Positions 11,628-22,760 of a stretch of 64,000 nt of DNA are shown in pieces. The notes below the pieces were generated by a model. It was not told the DNA's origin and ran no database searches. It saw only the letters and a program-made list of their open reading frames with translations. The stretch is from Rhexocercosporidium sp. MPI-PUGE-AT-0058 (taxonomy: Eukaryota; Ascomycota; Leotiomycetes; Helotiales): the NCBI GenBank assembly GCA_020746875.1, contig JAGTJL010000010.1, positions 1,116,001-1,180,000 of the forward strand, given 5' to 3'. A program made the position numbers and the translations under genes. Positions within the stretch are counted from its first letter, which is position 1, and the number at the start of each line of letters is the position of its first letter.

Positions 11628-13355
11628 TCAGTACCATATGCTACGAGTTCTATGATGAGGTATCTCATCCTGCCCCGCCACTTCCCGCTCCTTCATCGTA
11701 TCATACAGGAAGAAATCGATCAAAATAGCATTAATCTTCGCATCAGGATGATTCCTCAGAATCTCTCTTCGGATCAACTCCACGCACCAGATACTACAAC
11801 CTACAGATTACCATCATTAACCAAACATCATTCCGTAAGAGAAAAAACTCCTCTTGAAGTCGTGGAGGGAAAATGGGGATGGAAAACTACACACCTCTCA
11901 TCTGAATCTCCCACGTATGCCCACTCTCAATGACCCTCTTCTGCCTCACCGCATGATCCAGCAGCGGACTATACCACAAACAGCCCAATGTGTTCAAGAT
12001 CTGCGGAACGCGATAATCCGCAAACATAGTAATCTTATCGATGTCACCGAACTCGCCAAAGCCCTCGCCTTCGAAGGCGGCCCAGATGTCGGCGACACAG
12101 ATCTGGGCGCGTTTGAGGAGCCGTACGCTTTTTCGGTTCTCGAAACGTACAACGTCGTTGAAGCAGTTGAAGTTGTCGGCGAGGAGGTTGACAAGGGCGG
12201 CGGCGGAGTGGTTGGCGGCGGTTATGCAGTTAGTGAAGCTACATTGGTATTTCTGAAAGGGGCTATCAGTTTTGGTTTCGTGGCGTCGGGGATGGAGATG
12301 GAGGAGTAATGCGTACTTCGTAGAGGATCTGGCCGGCTTCTCGGAGGCACGCAAGGCGTTCTTTCAGAAGTGGGATTTCTTCTTCTGTACAGCTTCTGAA
12401 GACGTGTTTCAGTACTTCTTCTGTGCCTGTGTCAAGTCAGCCCCGGCTGTGGAAGACTTCCCGACCAGGATGAAAGCAGTTGGAAGCCGCAATCTATTTG
12501 AGGCGTGAACTGTAGCCATAGATCTTGATTTCAGACTCCGGGAAATCAAAAGACCAAATAAGAAGAGTATTTCGTTTCATGCCCAGCTCGTAATTGGTGC
12601 CCAGTGATACAGAAAGTACATATCTACATGTTATATGAAAAACTATGATCGACAACACAGAAACTGGAGTTTTCGAGACTATGACTGCCTGAAGTTTCTC
12701 GAGCCTTCTAGAAGATGATAAATTCACGATAACTTCCGAGGAAGAATTAAAACTCCTGAGAACAAGGATAGATAATACAGGCCAATAGGAAAGATTACGG
12801 AAACAAAATAGCAATGCATGGTTTGATCAGAAACGAAAGTCGCTTACATTCATCTTCATTCTGCCAGAAGTCCGAGGACGTAATAGGAATATCTGCAAAG
12901 AGAAACATAAGCTTCATCACCCGCAGCAGTAGGCTGAACTAACCCTCTTCAAGAGCTCTTTGCAGGGCTGCAACCAAACTCCAATACCCCGTCCACTTCT
13001 TCCCTTTATACTCGATAGCGAAACGCTCCTCATCATCCTTTTCAGACCAGAACGAGAAATTCAACAAGTCCATAGTAAAGATAAAAGCCACTGTACTCTC
13101 ATCCTTGACCGTAGGGTGCAGCTCATGTGACGACCAAGTCTTGGTTGAGTACTCTTTCTTTTGCATCTGCTCATAGATCATGGCTGCTGCGGCTTTGGTT
13201 GACTGGTAATCGATCGCTACGTCAATGGCATTGTCGTAGACATATTCGGCTCCTTCTAGAACCTGCGTCTCTGGAATTGCGGGTGATATGGCGGCTTTTT
13301 GAAAATGTTGGCGGAGGAAGTCAAGGAGATCATGGTCTGGTTCATCATCTGACAT
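11628..13355 (-). CDS. QNG1: Queuosine 5'-phosphate N-glycosylase/hydrolase (queuosine salvage, DUF2419)
   Basis: Releases queuine from queuosine nucleotides so it can be reinserted at the wobble position of GUN tRNAs. Exons in transcription order are 13355-12944, 12892-12848, 12426-12317, 12252-11895 and 11800-11628, giving 365 aa. The join reads continuously through family motifs: IFTMDLLNFSFW, IPITSSDFWQNEDE, FTNCITAANHSAAALV, RAQICVADIWAAFEG, ITMFADYRVPQILNTLG, SIWCVELIRREIL, INAILIDFFLYD and the terminal PHHRTRSIWY. The intron 12427-12847 is 421 bp, long for this region; the others are 51-94 bp. The start ATG gives an N-terminus (MSDDEPDHDLLDFL) without a targeting signal, consistent with a cytosolic enzyme. 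The family assignment is firm. Confidence 0.93.
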
Positions 13356-14602
13356 CGTGGTAAGGTTTTTGTAGGGCCTTCAAAGCCCGCAAGTCTTCGG
13401 TACAGGAAATGAGGACGCAGACAGCACAATTCAGTATCTCTTGTTCCGGGAAGTCTCCAGAGGAGGTTTTGCGGGCTATCTGAATTATCGGATGCTTTCA
13501 AGACTTTCTTATTGTTTGTCCAATAAACAGGAGGTGTCAAACGGAAATGAGAGGAAAAGTTTGAGAGTTGAAAGGTCTTGGAAACAAAATGAAGCTGTCC
13601 GTGCAAACTGATAACGAGATGAGGATCACTTTCCTCAGCTTTAGTTTCAGCTCCGGAGCCATGCCGAATGCGGTCTAGCTTTTGTGATATTCCTTCTGAC
13701 CCTTCCTCGGGTTTTTGGTATTGTGTTTGCTGGGAAAGCGAACAGCAGTAAGGTACAAGCAGCCAGAGCATCACAACCCGGCTCATCCGAGTCTTGGTGA
13801 TCCTAGGCCTGCTTGTGCTTTTGAGAGCTGGAGTAATGTAGCATATGTAACGAGGAATAAACTTAGCAATGCAGAATAGGGACGAAATTTTCTGATCCGG
13901 GAGCAAGAGACAGAGATGAAGCATTTAGTAGCTCTTAAAGAGATTCCGTTGTGCTTTGGCAAGGTATTCCGTTGACATCATCGGCAAGCAGGAAGAGCTT
14001 TCTGGTGTGAAAGTCAACAAATCTTGGCACAGCCAGCACTGCAATAGCTCTTAGCTCTTCTCCCGTAAATCCTGCGGGTTTCATGTACCATCTCTTTTCC
14101 TCGACTGTTCGATATGAACCGCGTCTATTTCTCCGGTGTTTCTTTCATTTGGTTGGTACTACAAATGCTATGCAAGTTTGCAGATACAGAATTTCGCAGC
14201 TTATCTAGTAGCACAGCACATAGAAGGAATAGGATAGAACGACGCGTAAGAAGATAAAATACACGAGTAATCAGTCAGCCCACCCAAATAATCATACAAA
14301 ACCAGAGCTGAACTCATGCGCCTTTCTCACCTTTCCACATATTCGATGTTGACATCCATCTCGCTACTCTGACACCACTTAAACTGATAAGGAGGCCTCT
14401 CCTTCGCTTAGGCAGGATTTATCGCGAGGTGCCTGTTGGTCCATCAGATCGCGTCTCCAATCAAGACGGAGCTTGTCTTGTACCTGGCCGACTATCGAGG
14501 CGCAAACAGCCTTCCACTTCCACCTCTCCTTCCACAACTCAGCTTGTTTTCTCATCCTCATTACCTCTTTCGCGACTGAGCATACCGCCAGTTTTGACCA
14601 CG
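13356..14602. other. Divergent promoter region, QNG1 / UBA2
   Basis: About 1.25 kb between two divergent start codons. A 222-residue minus-strand frame at 13256-13924 overlaps the QNG1 start in another phase and looks like chance coding. I see no repeats or RNA gene. Confidence 0.55.
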
Positions 14603-17088
14603 ATGCCTTCAACCGCGAGGCGCGATCACTATAACTCCCAATCGCTGGGAGTCTCGTTAAACAGAACTGTCAAAGAGGTGAGATGCTTCACGGAGCCTTG
14701 ACTTGGATTGCCCTTTCCCTTTCCAACAACGCGAGCGCAGCAGATCCAAAGCGGGGGAGCACCTTCGAGTCCTTGAATCTGAGCTTCTGCTGCGCTCGTT
14801 TGCCTCAGAGCTTCTCATCGAACTCGTTTGTTTCATTTGCCGTTGCGCCTCGTGAAGCTGAGATGGTTTGCTAACAATTTTGGAACAGGCAAAGATTCTT
14901 ATGGTCGGCGCAGGCGGAATAGGATGCGAACTACTTAAGAATCTGGTCCTCTCTGGCTTCGGCGAAGTCCACATCGTTGATCTCGACACCATCGATCTGA
15001 GCAACCTCAACCGACAATTCCTCTTCAGACACGAGCATATCAAGAAATCGAAGGCTTTGGTTGGTCATATATAAGCAGGATGGGAAATCAAGTACTGACA
15101 GGTTGGCATATAGGTGGCAAAGGATGCGGCGCACAAGTTCAACCCAAATGTGAAGCTCGAGGCTCACCACGCAAACATCAAGGATCCGCAGTTCAACGTA
15201 GACTGGTTCAAGGGTTTCACAATGGTCTTCAACGCACTGGACAATTTGGATGCTCGGAGACATGTGAACAAGATGTGCCTGGCTGCCGATGTTCCTCTCA
15301 TCGAAAGTGGCACCACTGGATTCAATGGTCAGGTTCAGGTCATCAAGAAGGGAAGGACAGCATGCTACGACTGTACACCCAAGGAGACACCAAAGAGCTT
15401 CCCTGTCTGTACAATTAGAAGCACGCCTAGCCAGCCTATCCACTGCATTGTTTGGGGCAAGAGTTATCTGTTGAGGTATATTTCTGTTTGCCGTGTTGGA
15501 AGTTGGATCAGGACTAAAATCTGCCAGTGAAATATTCGGTGCTAGTGAAGACGAATCGCCTGAACTGGATCATTCCGAAGACAGCGAAAATGGTGCGTAT
15601 AAATGTCTGGTGGGGTAGTAATATTCGCTGATCAGATTCTAGCCAAGGAAATCGAGAAGCTGCGTCAAGAGTCACAAGCATTGAAGCAAATCAAGGAGGC
15701 AATGGGTACCGATTCATTCCCTCAATTACTCTTCGACAAGGTTTATAAGGATGATATTGTCCGACTGCGGTCAATGGAGGAAATGTGGAAGACTAGAAGA
15801 CCTCCGGAGCCTGTCGATTATGCCTCAACCCTGGAGAAAGCTGTAGATGCAGAAGCTCGAAAGCAAAAGATATTGAAAGATGGTCAGAAGGTGTGGACTC
15901 TTGAGGAGAATGTGGTGGTTTTCAAGGATAGGTAAGCTTCAGTGGATCACTCTTTCATAGCGCTACTAACTCTCGAAAGCTTGGACCGACTAAGTAAGAG
16001 AATGGCGGAGATGAAGTCAAGTACTGGGGAGGTTTCGGCCGAACCAGTGATCACATTTGACAAGGACGACGATGACACCCTCGACTTTGTAACTGCCAGT
16101 GCAAATCTGCGATCGATGGTCTTTGGAATTGAGACCAAGTCTCGATTTGACATCAAGCAGATGGCCGGAAACATCATCCCAGCAATCGCAACGACCAATG
16201 CTATTGTAGCTGGCCTATGCGTTCTGGAGTCGTTCAAAGTTATTGACGGTAAATACGATTCGACGAAAGAGGTAGGTCTAAAAATCGCAGCATGAGTTAT
16301 GGCCAATACTGATTATTACAGGTCTTCTTATCACCATTTGCGCCGGAAAGACTACTCGCTTCAGATCGTCTCCGCTTACCAAATCCCGACTGTCCTGTCT
16401 GCAGCGTTGCTCAAACTCGTCTCCTTGTTGACATGTCGCGAGCCACTCTCGAAGACCTTGTTGAAGACTTTTTGCGCCTTGAACTCGGCTACGGCGAAGA
16501 AATCGTCATCAACCACGGCGACAATATCCTCTATGATGTTGAGGAGACTGACAATCTGTCAAAGAAGCTCAGTGAACTTGGTACACCAACATTTCCTAGA
16601 TCTTACAACATTGACTAAATATGATGCAGGTATCAAGGGCGACAGCTTCCTCACCGTCATCGATGAAGATGATAACAACCCTAGGGTAAACCTTGTGCTA
16701 AACGTCCAAGAATCGTATGTACACTTCTCATGCTCTTTTCTCATGTGCTAAGCATTGCCACAGCACCGCCGTGGATGGCAAGCCTATCAAGAGTTTGGAT
16801 ATCACCAAGGTCACCAACGGTGATGCTCCTACTTCTCCCATCCCACGAAAGAAAAAATCTCCAAAGCCCAGCAGCGACGAGGCCACAAATGGATCATCTT
16901 TGAAGAGCAATGGTTCCTCGGTCACGCTCTCAAATGGTTCTGGTTCTGGTTCTGGTGTGAAGCGATCCGCCACTGACGCTCTCGGTGATGATACCCCTTC
17001 GGGCAAGAAGTCAAAGCAATCAACCGACAACACAGATGACGACGTTATCATCCTCGATGATGCCGATGGAGCCATTCTCATCGATTGA
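14603..17088 (+). CDS. UBA2: SUMO-activating enzyme subunit 2 (UBA2)
   Basis: Catalytic subunit of the SUMO E1 (with AOS1): adenylates SUMO, forms a thioester, then passes it to UBC9. Nine exons are 14603-14677, 14889-15059, 15114-15475, 15528-15592, 15643-15931, 15980-16271, 16322-16580, 16630-16714 and 16764-17088, giving 640 aa. Motifs are the ATP loop [10 protein letters not shown] near residue 30, [28 protein letters not shown], the zinc cysteines in CYDC and PDCPVC, and the catalytic Cys in [10 protein letters not shown]. The ubiquitin-fold domain covers roughly residues 420-530. The tail is Ser-rich with a basic nuclear-localisation-like stretch ([11 protein letters not shown]). It ends with the acidic-hydrophobic motif DDDVIILDD, which resembles a SUMO-interaction motif. 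The stop lies only 86 bp from the stop of the convergent reductase gene. Confidence 0.96.
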
Positions 17089-17174
17089 TCTCTTTCTACT
17101 TTCCACGCATTTTCGCATCGTCTTCTTCTTTCCAGATTCACCAATCTTCAAAGCAGGATAGCACGTCAGAGCAA

Positions 17175-18611
17175 TCATATTGCACTCAATCCACCATCCA
17201 GATTGAGCACGCAATTATTCGCATATTTGTTCCTCGCCAAGAACACAGCTGCATCGGCGATCTCGGAGGCTTGTCCAAAACGTTTCAGGGGAATGGAGTT
17301 AAGGGCTGCTGATCGAGCTTCTGGCGTCATGGCTACACCAATTGTATATTAGAATACGCAAATTCCGGGCGTCAAAACAGGCGGGGTGGGACGGGGAATG
17401 GAAGCTGGTCGGGAAATATCCAGACACGAAATAGGTGTCATGAACGTAATTTTCCTCCTGACAGAGTAATAGAGGGCGAGCGTACCTTCTGTCATGTCTG
17501 TCTCGATGTATCCAGGTAGGATGACGTTCACTCGGATTTTCTTCTCGCCTAATTCTGCTGCCAGTGCTCGTGTCAAGCCTAGCTCCTAAGTGTCAGTTGA
17601 TGTACAGGTATCCCATTCGAGCAACGTACCAACTACACCAGCTTTACTGGCTGCGTATGCTGCACTTCCTTTACCACCTTTGGCACCCAACAGGGATGCC
17701 ACATTGATGATACAACCTGTTCCCTATCAGCTATGCTCCCACAGATACAACCAAATTCTCTCCTCCCTCAACCTCCCTCATCGTCCCGAAAACAACAATC
17801 ATACAGAACCCAGCATGACAGGAAACAGACAGATGAAGCTATAGGTAACTATTAATGAAAGAAGAAAAGGAAACAAACTCACCGCCCTCCTTCCCCCTCA
17901 ACATCCCCTTCCCAACAGCCCTACACCCCATCATCGTACCCATAAGATTCGTCCTCAGCACTTCCTCCAACAAGCTAGGGCTCGTGACGAAGAGGGGCGA
18001 GTAGTGCGTTACTCCTGCCGCGTTGACGAGGATGTCGATATTCTTCTAAATGAGTGGATATCAGTCTTGTCCTCACCTCCGATTTTTCAGTTGTGATTTG
18101 GTAGTGAGTAGATGGGATACTTCATACTCGTAAAAGTGCATGAAGAACGACATGAGAACCACATCTTGTAACATAGGAAGTCTATGATGGAAGGACAGGA
18201 GATGAAGAGACAATACAAAAATTCTTGAACGAACCTCGCGTTTAACGGCCTCCCAAAACCCCGCCTCTCCAACATCCCCAACGAGCACTCTATGTTCTCC
18301 CCTTCATCCCCTCCAACGCCATCCAAACCCTCCCTGACTCCCTCTAACAACTCCCTATTCCTGCCTACTAAAATACACTTTACGCCTTCTCTCGCGAATG
18401 CTTGTGCGATGGCGGCGCCAATACCGCGGGAAGCGCCTGTTATGAGACTTGTTTTGTCTTTGAGGGAGCTTCTGGGTTGAGGTGGTGAGGGTGGAGAGAT
18501 GGGTTGAGAATGGTTTCTCGGGGAAGTGTGGAAGGTACGTAAGAGGGGAAAGAAGTGCCATTTAAGGGATCGGGGTTTGAGAATACGGGAACTGGGTGGC
18601 AATAGTCGCAT
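17175..18611 (-). CDS. Mitochondrial-type 3-oxoacyl-ACP reductase-like SDR, with one apparent frameshift
   Basis: Classical short-chain dehydrogenase/reductase, most like mitochondrial 3-oxoacyl-[acyl-carrier-protein] reductases (OAR1/CBR4 group) of type II fatty acid synthesis. Exons in transcription order are 18611-18235, 18045-17883, 17716-17630, 17578-17486 and 17332-17175. The first 50 residues are Arg/Ser/Pro-rich, suggesting a mitochondrial presequence. Motifs are TGASRGIG (NADPH binding), NAAG, catalytic Ser in INVASLLGAKGG, YAASK, and PGYIETDM. Exon 1 changes frame at a run of four C on the + strand (18299-18302). Before it the frame reads GVGGDEG; after it, EHRVLVGDVGEAGFWE. The exon total (878 bp) is one base short of whole codons. 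No intron fits the 16-bp candidate interval. A sequencing or assembly slip or a real mutation are both possible. Confidence 0.85.
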
Positions 18612-18982
18612 TGTATGTTTGATTTCGTTTGAGGATGCGTTGATGAGATGAGGTGAGGAACATGATGTCGTGGTGGAATTTGAGGTTGAGGCTTGTCACG
18701 TGGATCGCTTCGAGGAAATAGCAAAAAGGGGCTTGCGAGGAAGTTCTCTAGCTTGCTGTTGTTTCTTTTCTTTTGTTTTCTCTTTGACAACACGGGGCTA
18801 AATTTTGAAGTGTTTAATTGACTCTGATAATTTGGTATTTGTATATCATGGGAATTAATGTCCTACTCCGTCTATATTCACAATTCCGTACTCGAAGCCC
18901 CAAAATTATATATCCTGGTTATTAAAGGCTTCGAGTCCAATCTCATTTCCAGCTACAGCATACATCAAGCTGCTCATACGCA
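18612..18982. other. Intergenic region between the AUR1-like and reductase genes
   Basis: Holds the promoter of the reductase (near 18612-18800) and the 3' end of the AUR1-like gene, both minus strand. A TTTTG/TTTTC-rich stretch lies near 18760-18785. Nothing coding. Confidence 0.55.
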
Positions 18983-20348
18983 TCACTTGGTCCCGTTCGA
19001 CATGTTCTCCGTCGGATCTCTACTCGTCCACGTAGCTCCCCGATCATCCAACCAAGCTGACTCCAGATCCCTCTCTCTGTGATTCCGTACAGCTTCATCG
19101 ACACTCATTCGTACATATTCTCCATCTCCTCTATCGCCCATGACGACTTCATAGCCTTTGTCGGGCTTCTTGTCAAACCAGTACTGCAGTCTCGTGCCTT
19201 CGAATAGTCGCTGCCAGCCGTTGTCTCCGCTGACCCCCATCACATACGCTTTGTCGATCCGCTGCAAACTCCGGTAGAATATTGAGTATGCGGCTGCTGA
19301 ATAGATGAGACCTCCCAAGAGATCGATACGCCAATGGTGGCGCAGATACATAGTCGAGAACCACTGCCATAGGACATAAAATCCTAGTAGATAGGTCCCC
19401 TCCTCGAATATCTAGCAACGAACAGGAAACAGCAGCAGCTGAAGGCTCCATGAAGCGAGGGGAAAGCACCAAAGACAAGAGGCGAGGCTTTGAATGCATT
19501 CGCGTATATATGTGTACCCAACACGGCGTCTACGCGAACCAGTCCTGCGGCAGAACCTGGCATGCTGTAGTTTCCGGGAGGGAGCGGATACCCGTACTGG
19601 TCGCCATACCATGGCGCCGCAGTGGGCATTGAGAGATGCGTAATTATTCCTAAACAATTCTGTATTCCAAAACACCAAGCGAATATCGATACAACGCCGG
19701 GAGACGCAAACAGCCAGAGCCAGAATGCCGCGAGAAAGGGGGAGATAAAGTGGATTACACCGTATGAAAGCCATGCCTAGGAGGTCAGTAAAATACAGTG
19801 GCCTGTAGAGTCTGCTACGTACGAAGACATCAAGTGGTTTGCAGAGATTTTGCGCAGCCGCGTGGAGGACGTTGAGCGCAAATGGGGGCACTGTTGCGAG
19901 GAGGGAGAGTTTCGATCGTCGCGTGAGGGCATACATCCAGAAATACCCCATCACCGATACGGTACATTGTATGAAGAGGCCTGTGAAAGTAATATCGAAT
20001 ATCGTGTGGTCTGCCTGCTCGAGATCGTTTACGTGGATTTCGGGTCGGATTGAGGCGTCTATCCGCCATGCTATGAAGGGTCAGTTCGCGATGCTCGAAG
20101 GAATGTCGGCAGCACCGGATGGCAAAGCATACCGTTCTTGAATGTTGTAATCCAGATGAGGATAAAGGTCATGTTAATGAGAATGTGTCGCAGCAGTCCA
20201 AATAAAGAGTGTCTGCGAGGCCAGTTAGCATAAGGCGCAAGATGGGGCTTCATTAATCAACCGGTCGGAATTGGAATTTGTACCTATTCAAAAGCGTCCT
20301 ATAGATGTGGAGAAAGAAACGCCCGACGGCGTTCACTACGACCTCCAT
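18983..20348 (-). CDS. AUR1-like PAP2-family protein (inositol phosphorylceramide synthase-like), with one apparent frameshift
   Basis: Polytopic membrane protein related to AUR1, the subunit that transfers phosphoinositol to ceramide in the Golgi. Exons in transcription order are 20348-20284, 20212-20133, 20070-19823 and 19776-18983. Recognisable parts are LDVFAWLSYGVIHF, the APWYG segment, NYSMPGSAAGLVRVD, the lipid-phosphatase motif FGAFPSLHG with catalytic His, and MYLRHHWRIDLLGG holding the second His and Asp. Between them the frame shifts at a run of four C on the + strand (19397-19400). Before it the protein reads FVARYSRRG; after it, TYLLGFYVLWQWF. The total exon length (1187 bp) is one base short of whole codons, and spacing between SLH and STMYL matches AUR1 only if one base is restored. 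With 395 predicted residues and divergent flanks it may be a paralogue rather than the essential AUR1. Confidence 0.82.
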
Positions 20349-21805
20349 GATGAAGAATGCTCAAGGCGAAGGAAACAATACAAAAAATCGTAGCCTGCAG
20401 CCCATGAGGAGTGGGTGAGGGAGGTGTTCGAAGGGGGATTCGTGAAATGTGAAGTTGGGTAAGGCAGCGCGGGTCGGGGTCAGCAGTCAAGGAGCGCCGC
20501 GAGCCAAGCTTGAAGCGCCTTACTAGACCTTGCCTAACTAAAAAGTACAGTACTCCTTCTCTGCCTCCTTCCTACTGTCCTGTACGTAGGAAGCTGACAG
20601 GCAAGCGGAGTGGATCGAATCGCATTTCATTGCATTGTGGCTAGTGAGTTTGGCGGGAGTTACAGCTCCAATGACTGGCAGTCGGAAATGAAGGGAAGGG
20701 TGATGCCGCAGACAGGGGGCAATTGCTTACCAGATTCCTGCCGGCCTGTATTTGAACTTGGCTCTTGAAGGCTGAGCAGCGAGCGCAGCATACAATAGGA
20801 ATTGGCACATATCAATAGACAAGTTTGACATACAATCCAACTAAGATGCAGTAGCTTGGCACTCGAATGTCCAGACAATGAAAGGCCCTTTGCAGAGAGG
20901 CTAAGTGATGATTAATTGTTCATGACCCCTGGGTAGGTAGATCCAGACGGGTGTGGCTTGTCCTGTCTTGTACAAGTATTATTCGGAACGGACTTTGCTC
21001 GCGTGCCGAATCTCTGATAAGATAACAAGGGCAAGGGGCTGCTTGCACCGTACTGCAATCGTATTGTCGTATAACCTTCGGCCATTTCACTTAGAGTTGC
21101 AGTTAAAGATGCTCCCTTCCTTTTTCTGTACACCGTGATATTCCGCAGAGATCTGTATCAGTTACAAGCTTACGCATATGGCTCCTAGCAGATATCGAAA
21201 TACCACAACCATCAAACCCGCCTGTTCTGCTCGTGTGCTCATGGTGACTTCATTTTGTACTCGGTCCAAAAATAAAAATAAAGTGGCTTCGCGTCCGCCA
21301 CCTGAAGAGCAGAGCGTGAACACAACTACCAAACCCACCGAAGAAGTTTTTGTTCATCCCATGAGTGATTCTTCGCACACAAACTCCTTATCCGAGCCCG
21401 AACTTCCGAGTCTGACAGACATAACTTGAGATGAAGCTTGAGCGGACGGTTATGGTCATTTTCCCGCCCCTGAGCTTGAGTTTGAAGGTGCCAAGACCAG
21501 GACGAGAATATGCAAAATCATCTGGCAAGTCACCTCGAGCTCAAGATGTTGTCGTGATGCTACAGAATAACGACATGTCATCTACCAAATACCACATAAT
21601 CCTGGTCTCCTGCTAATCAGATCGAAAAGGAGATGAAGCGGCAACATGGACATCGGTAGGTATATTTGGCTAATCACGTGGCGAGATACGAGGCTGGAAT
21701 GCCAAGCCTTTTGTTCGCGTCTCGCTGCCTTTGAAAGAAAATCAATCGCGTTTGGCCAGTGCCACTCTTCACATCGCCCATCAACAGCTCTGCCACTCAC
21801 CCGAC
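20349..21805. other. Divergent intergenic region, AUR1-like gene / elongin C
   Basis: About 1.45 kb. One plus-strand ATG frame at 21178-21429 encodes 83 residues rich in Thr, Ser, Pro and Glu. I do not recognise it, and it shows no splice-compatible partner, so I do not call it a gene. No repeats or RNA genes seen. Confidence 0.5.
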
Positions 21806-22760
21806 ATGGCTTCCTCATCCCAAAATGAAGGCTTGAGCAAGTACGTGACTCTCATCTCCAGTGATGGCTTTGAGTTCGTGGTCCTGCGGGAGGCGGCTTG
21901 CATCAGTGGTGCCATCAAGAAGATGTTGGATCCCAAGAGTGAGTAGTACTCCACGTAATCTAGCTCTCCTACCCATTCATGCCAGCATACTGAGACTCTT
22001 CTTTTCCTACAGGCAACTTCAAGGAATCCATCGATGGGAGATGCTTCTTTGAGGAGATCAAGTATGTTGGCCGAACCTTTCCGCTCAGTCTTCCCTACCA
22101 CTTCCACACTATTCACTCCCATACCACGATACCTCGCATATATTCATTTAGAGGAGAAGAAAGGTTATCTGCGAGGCACAACTAGCAGTAGTAGTCTGTG
22201 ATTATACCATAAGAGTCCTTACAGACCCTCTTGCCCCCTCGGGGTAAAGTACGGACGCTGCATGATGTTCTCAATACACTTGATATGAGACTATCCCCTC
22301 AACCTTTCATACCCTTGACGGTCAAATATCTGGCTCAAAAAGAGGCTGGCTCGAGGAGTGCGTGCGGGGAAAGCTTGAAGGCTGAAAAGCCGATTTCTTT
22401 CCCAAGCTTCCTATTGGCCCACCCCTGTTTCTGCAGAATGTGGAGCAATCTGTTGAAATTTGGTTGACTTCGGTTTTTCTTCCACCGCTTTTTGCTTCGT
22501 TCAACATTTTTAACATTTGCTACACTCAAACCCCAACGAATCGACTAACGTTTGGGTGTCCCATAGTGGCATTGTCCTAGAGAAGGTATCAGAATACTTC
22601 TACTACAACTACAAGAATCGGAATCGAGAAGATGTACCAGATATGGATATCCCGCCTGAGTTGTGCTTGGAGCTGTTGATGGCGGCGGATTTCCTTGATA
22701 GTGAGTCTACCCTTCCCCAGATTCATGAGGTCTCACTAACTAACAAACTACCCAGCGTGA
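21806..22760 (+). CDS. Elongin C (Skp1/POZ fold)
   Basis: Adaptor that links elongin A or BC-box proteins to cullin ubiquitin ligases. Exons are 21806-21938, 22013-22061, 22567-22700 and 22756-22760, giving 106 aa. Family motifs are KYVTLISSDGFEFVVLREAA, SGAIKKMLD, NFKES, CFFEEINGIVLEKVSEYFYY, and the typical C-terminal end LELLMAADFLDT (animal elongin C ends LLMAANFLDC). The last coding exon has just five bases (CG then TGA), and the second intron is 505 bp, so automatic models may miss or extend both ends. The final intron is 55 bp. Confidence 0.93.

Noticed and set aside
13256..13924. 222-codon minus-strand frame upstream of QNG1
   Set aside because: It overlaps the QNG1 start codon region in a different phase and has no recognisable content.
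21178..21429. 83-codon ATG frame between the AUR1-like gene and elongin C
   Set aside because: Short, Thr/Ser/Pro-biased and without a recognised match or splice partner; not enough support for a gene.
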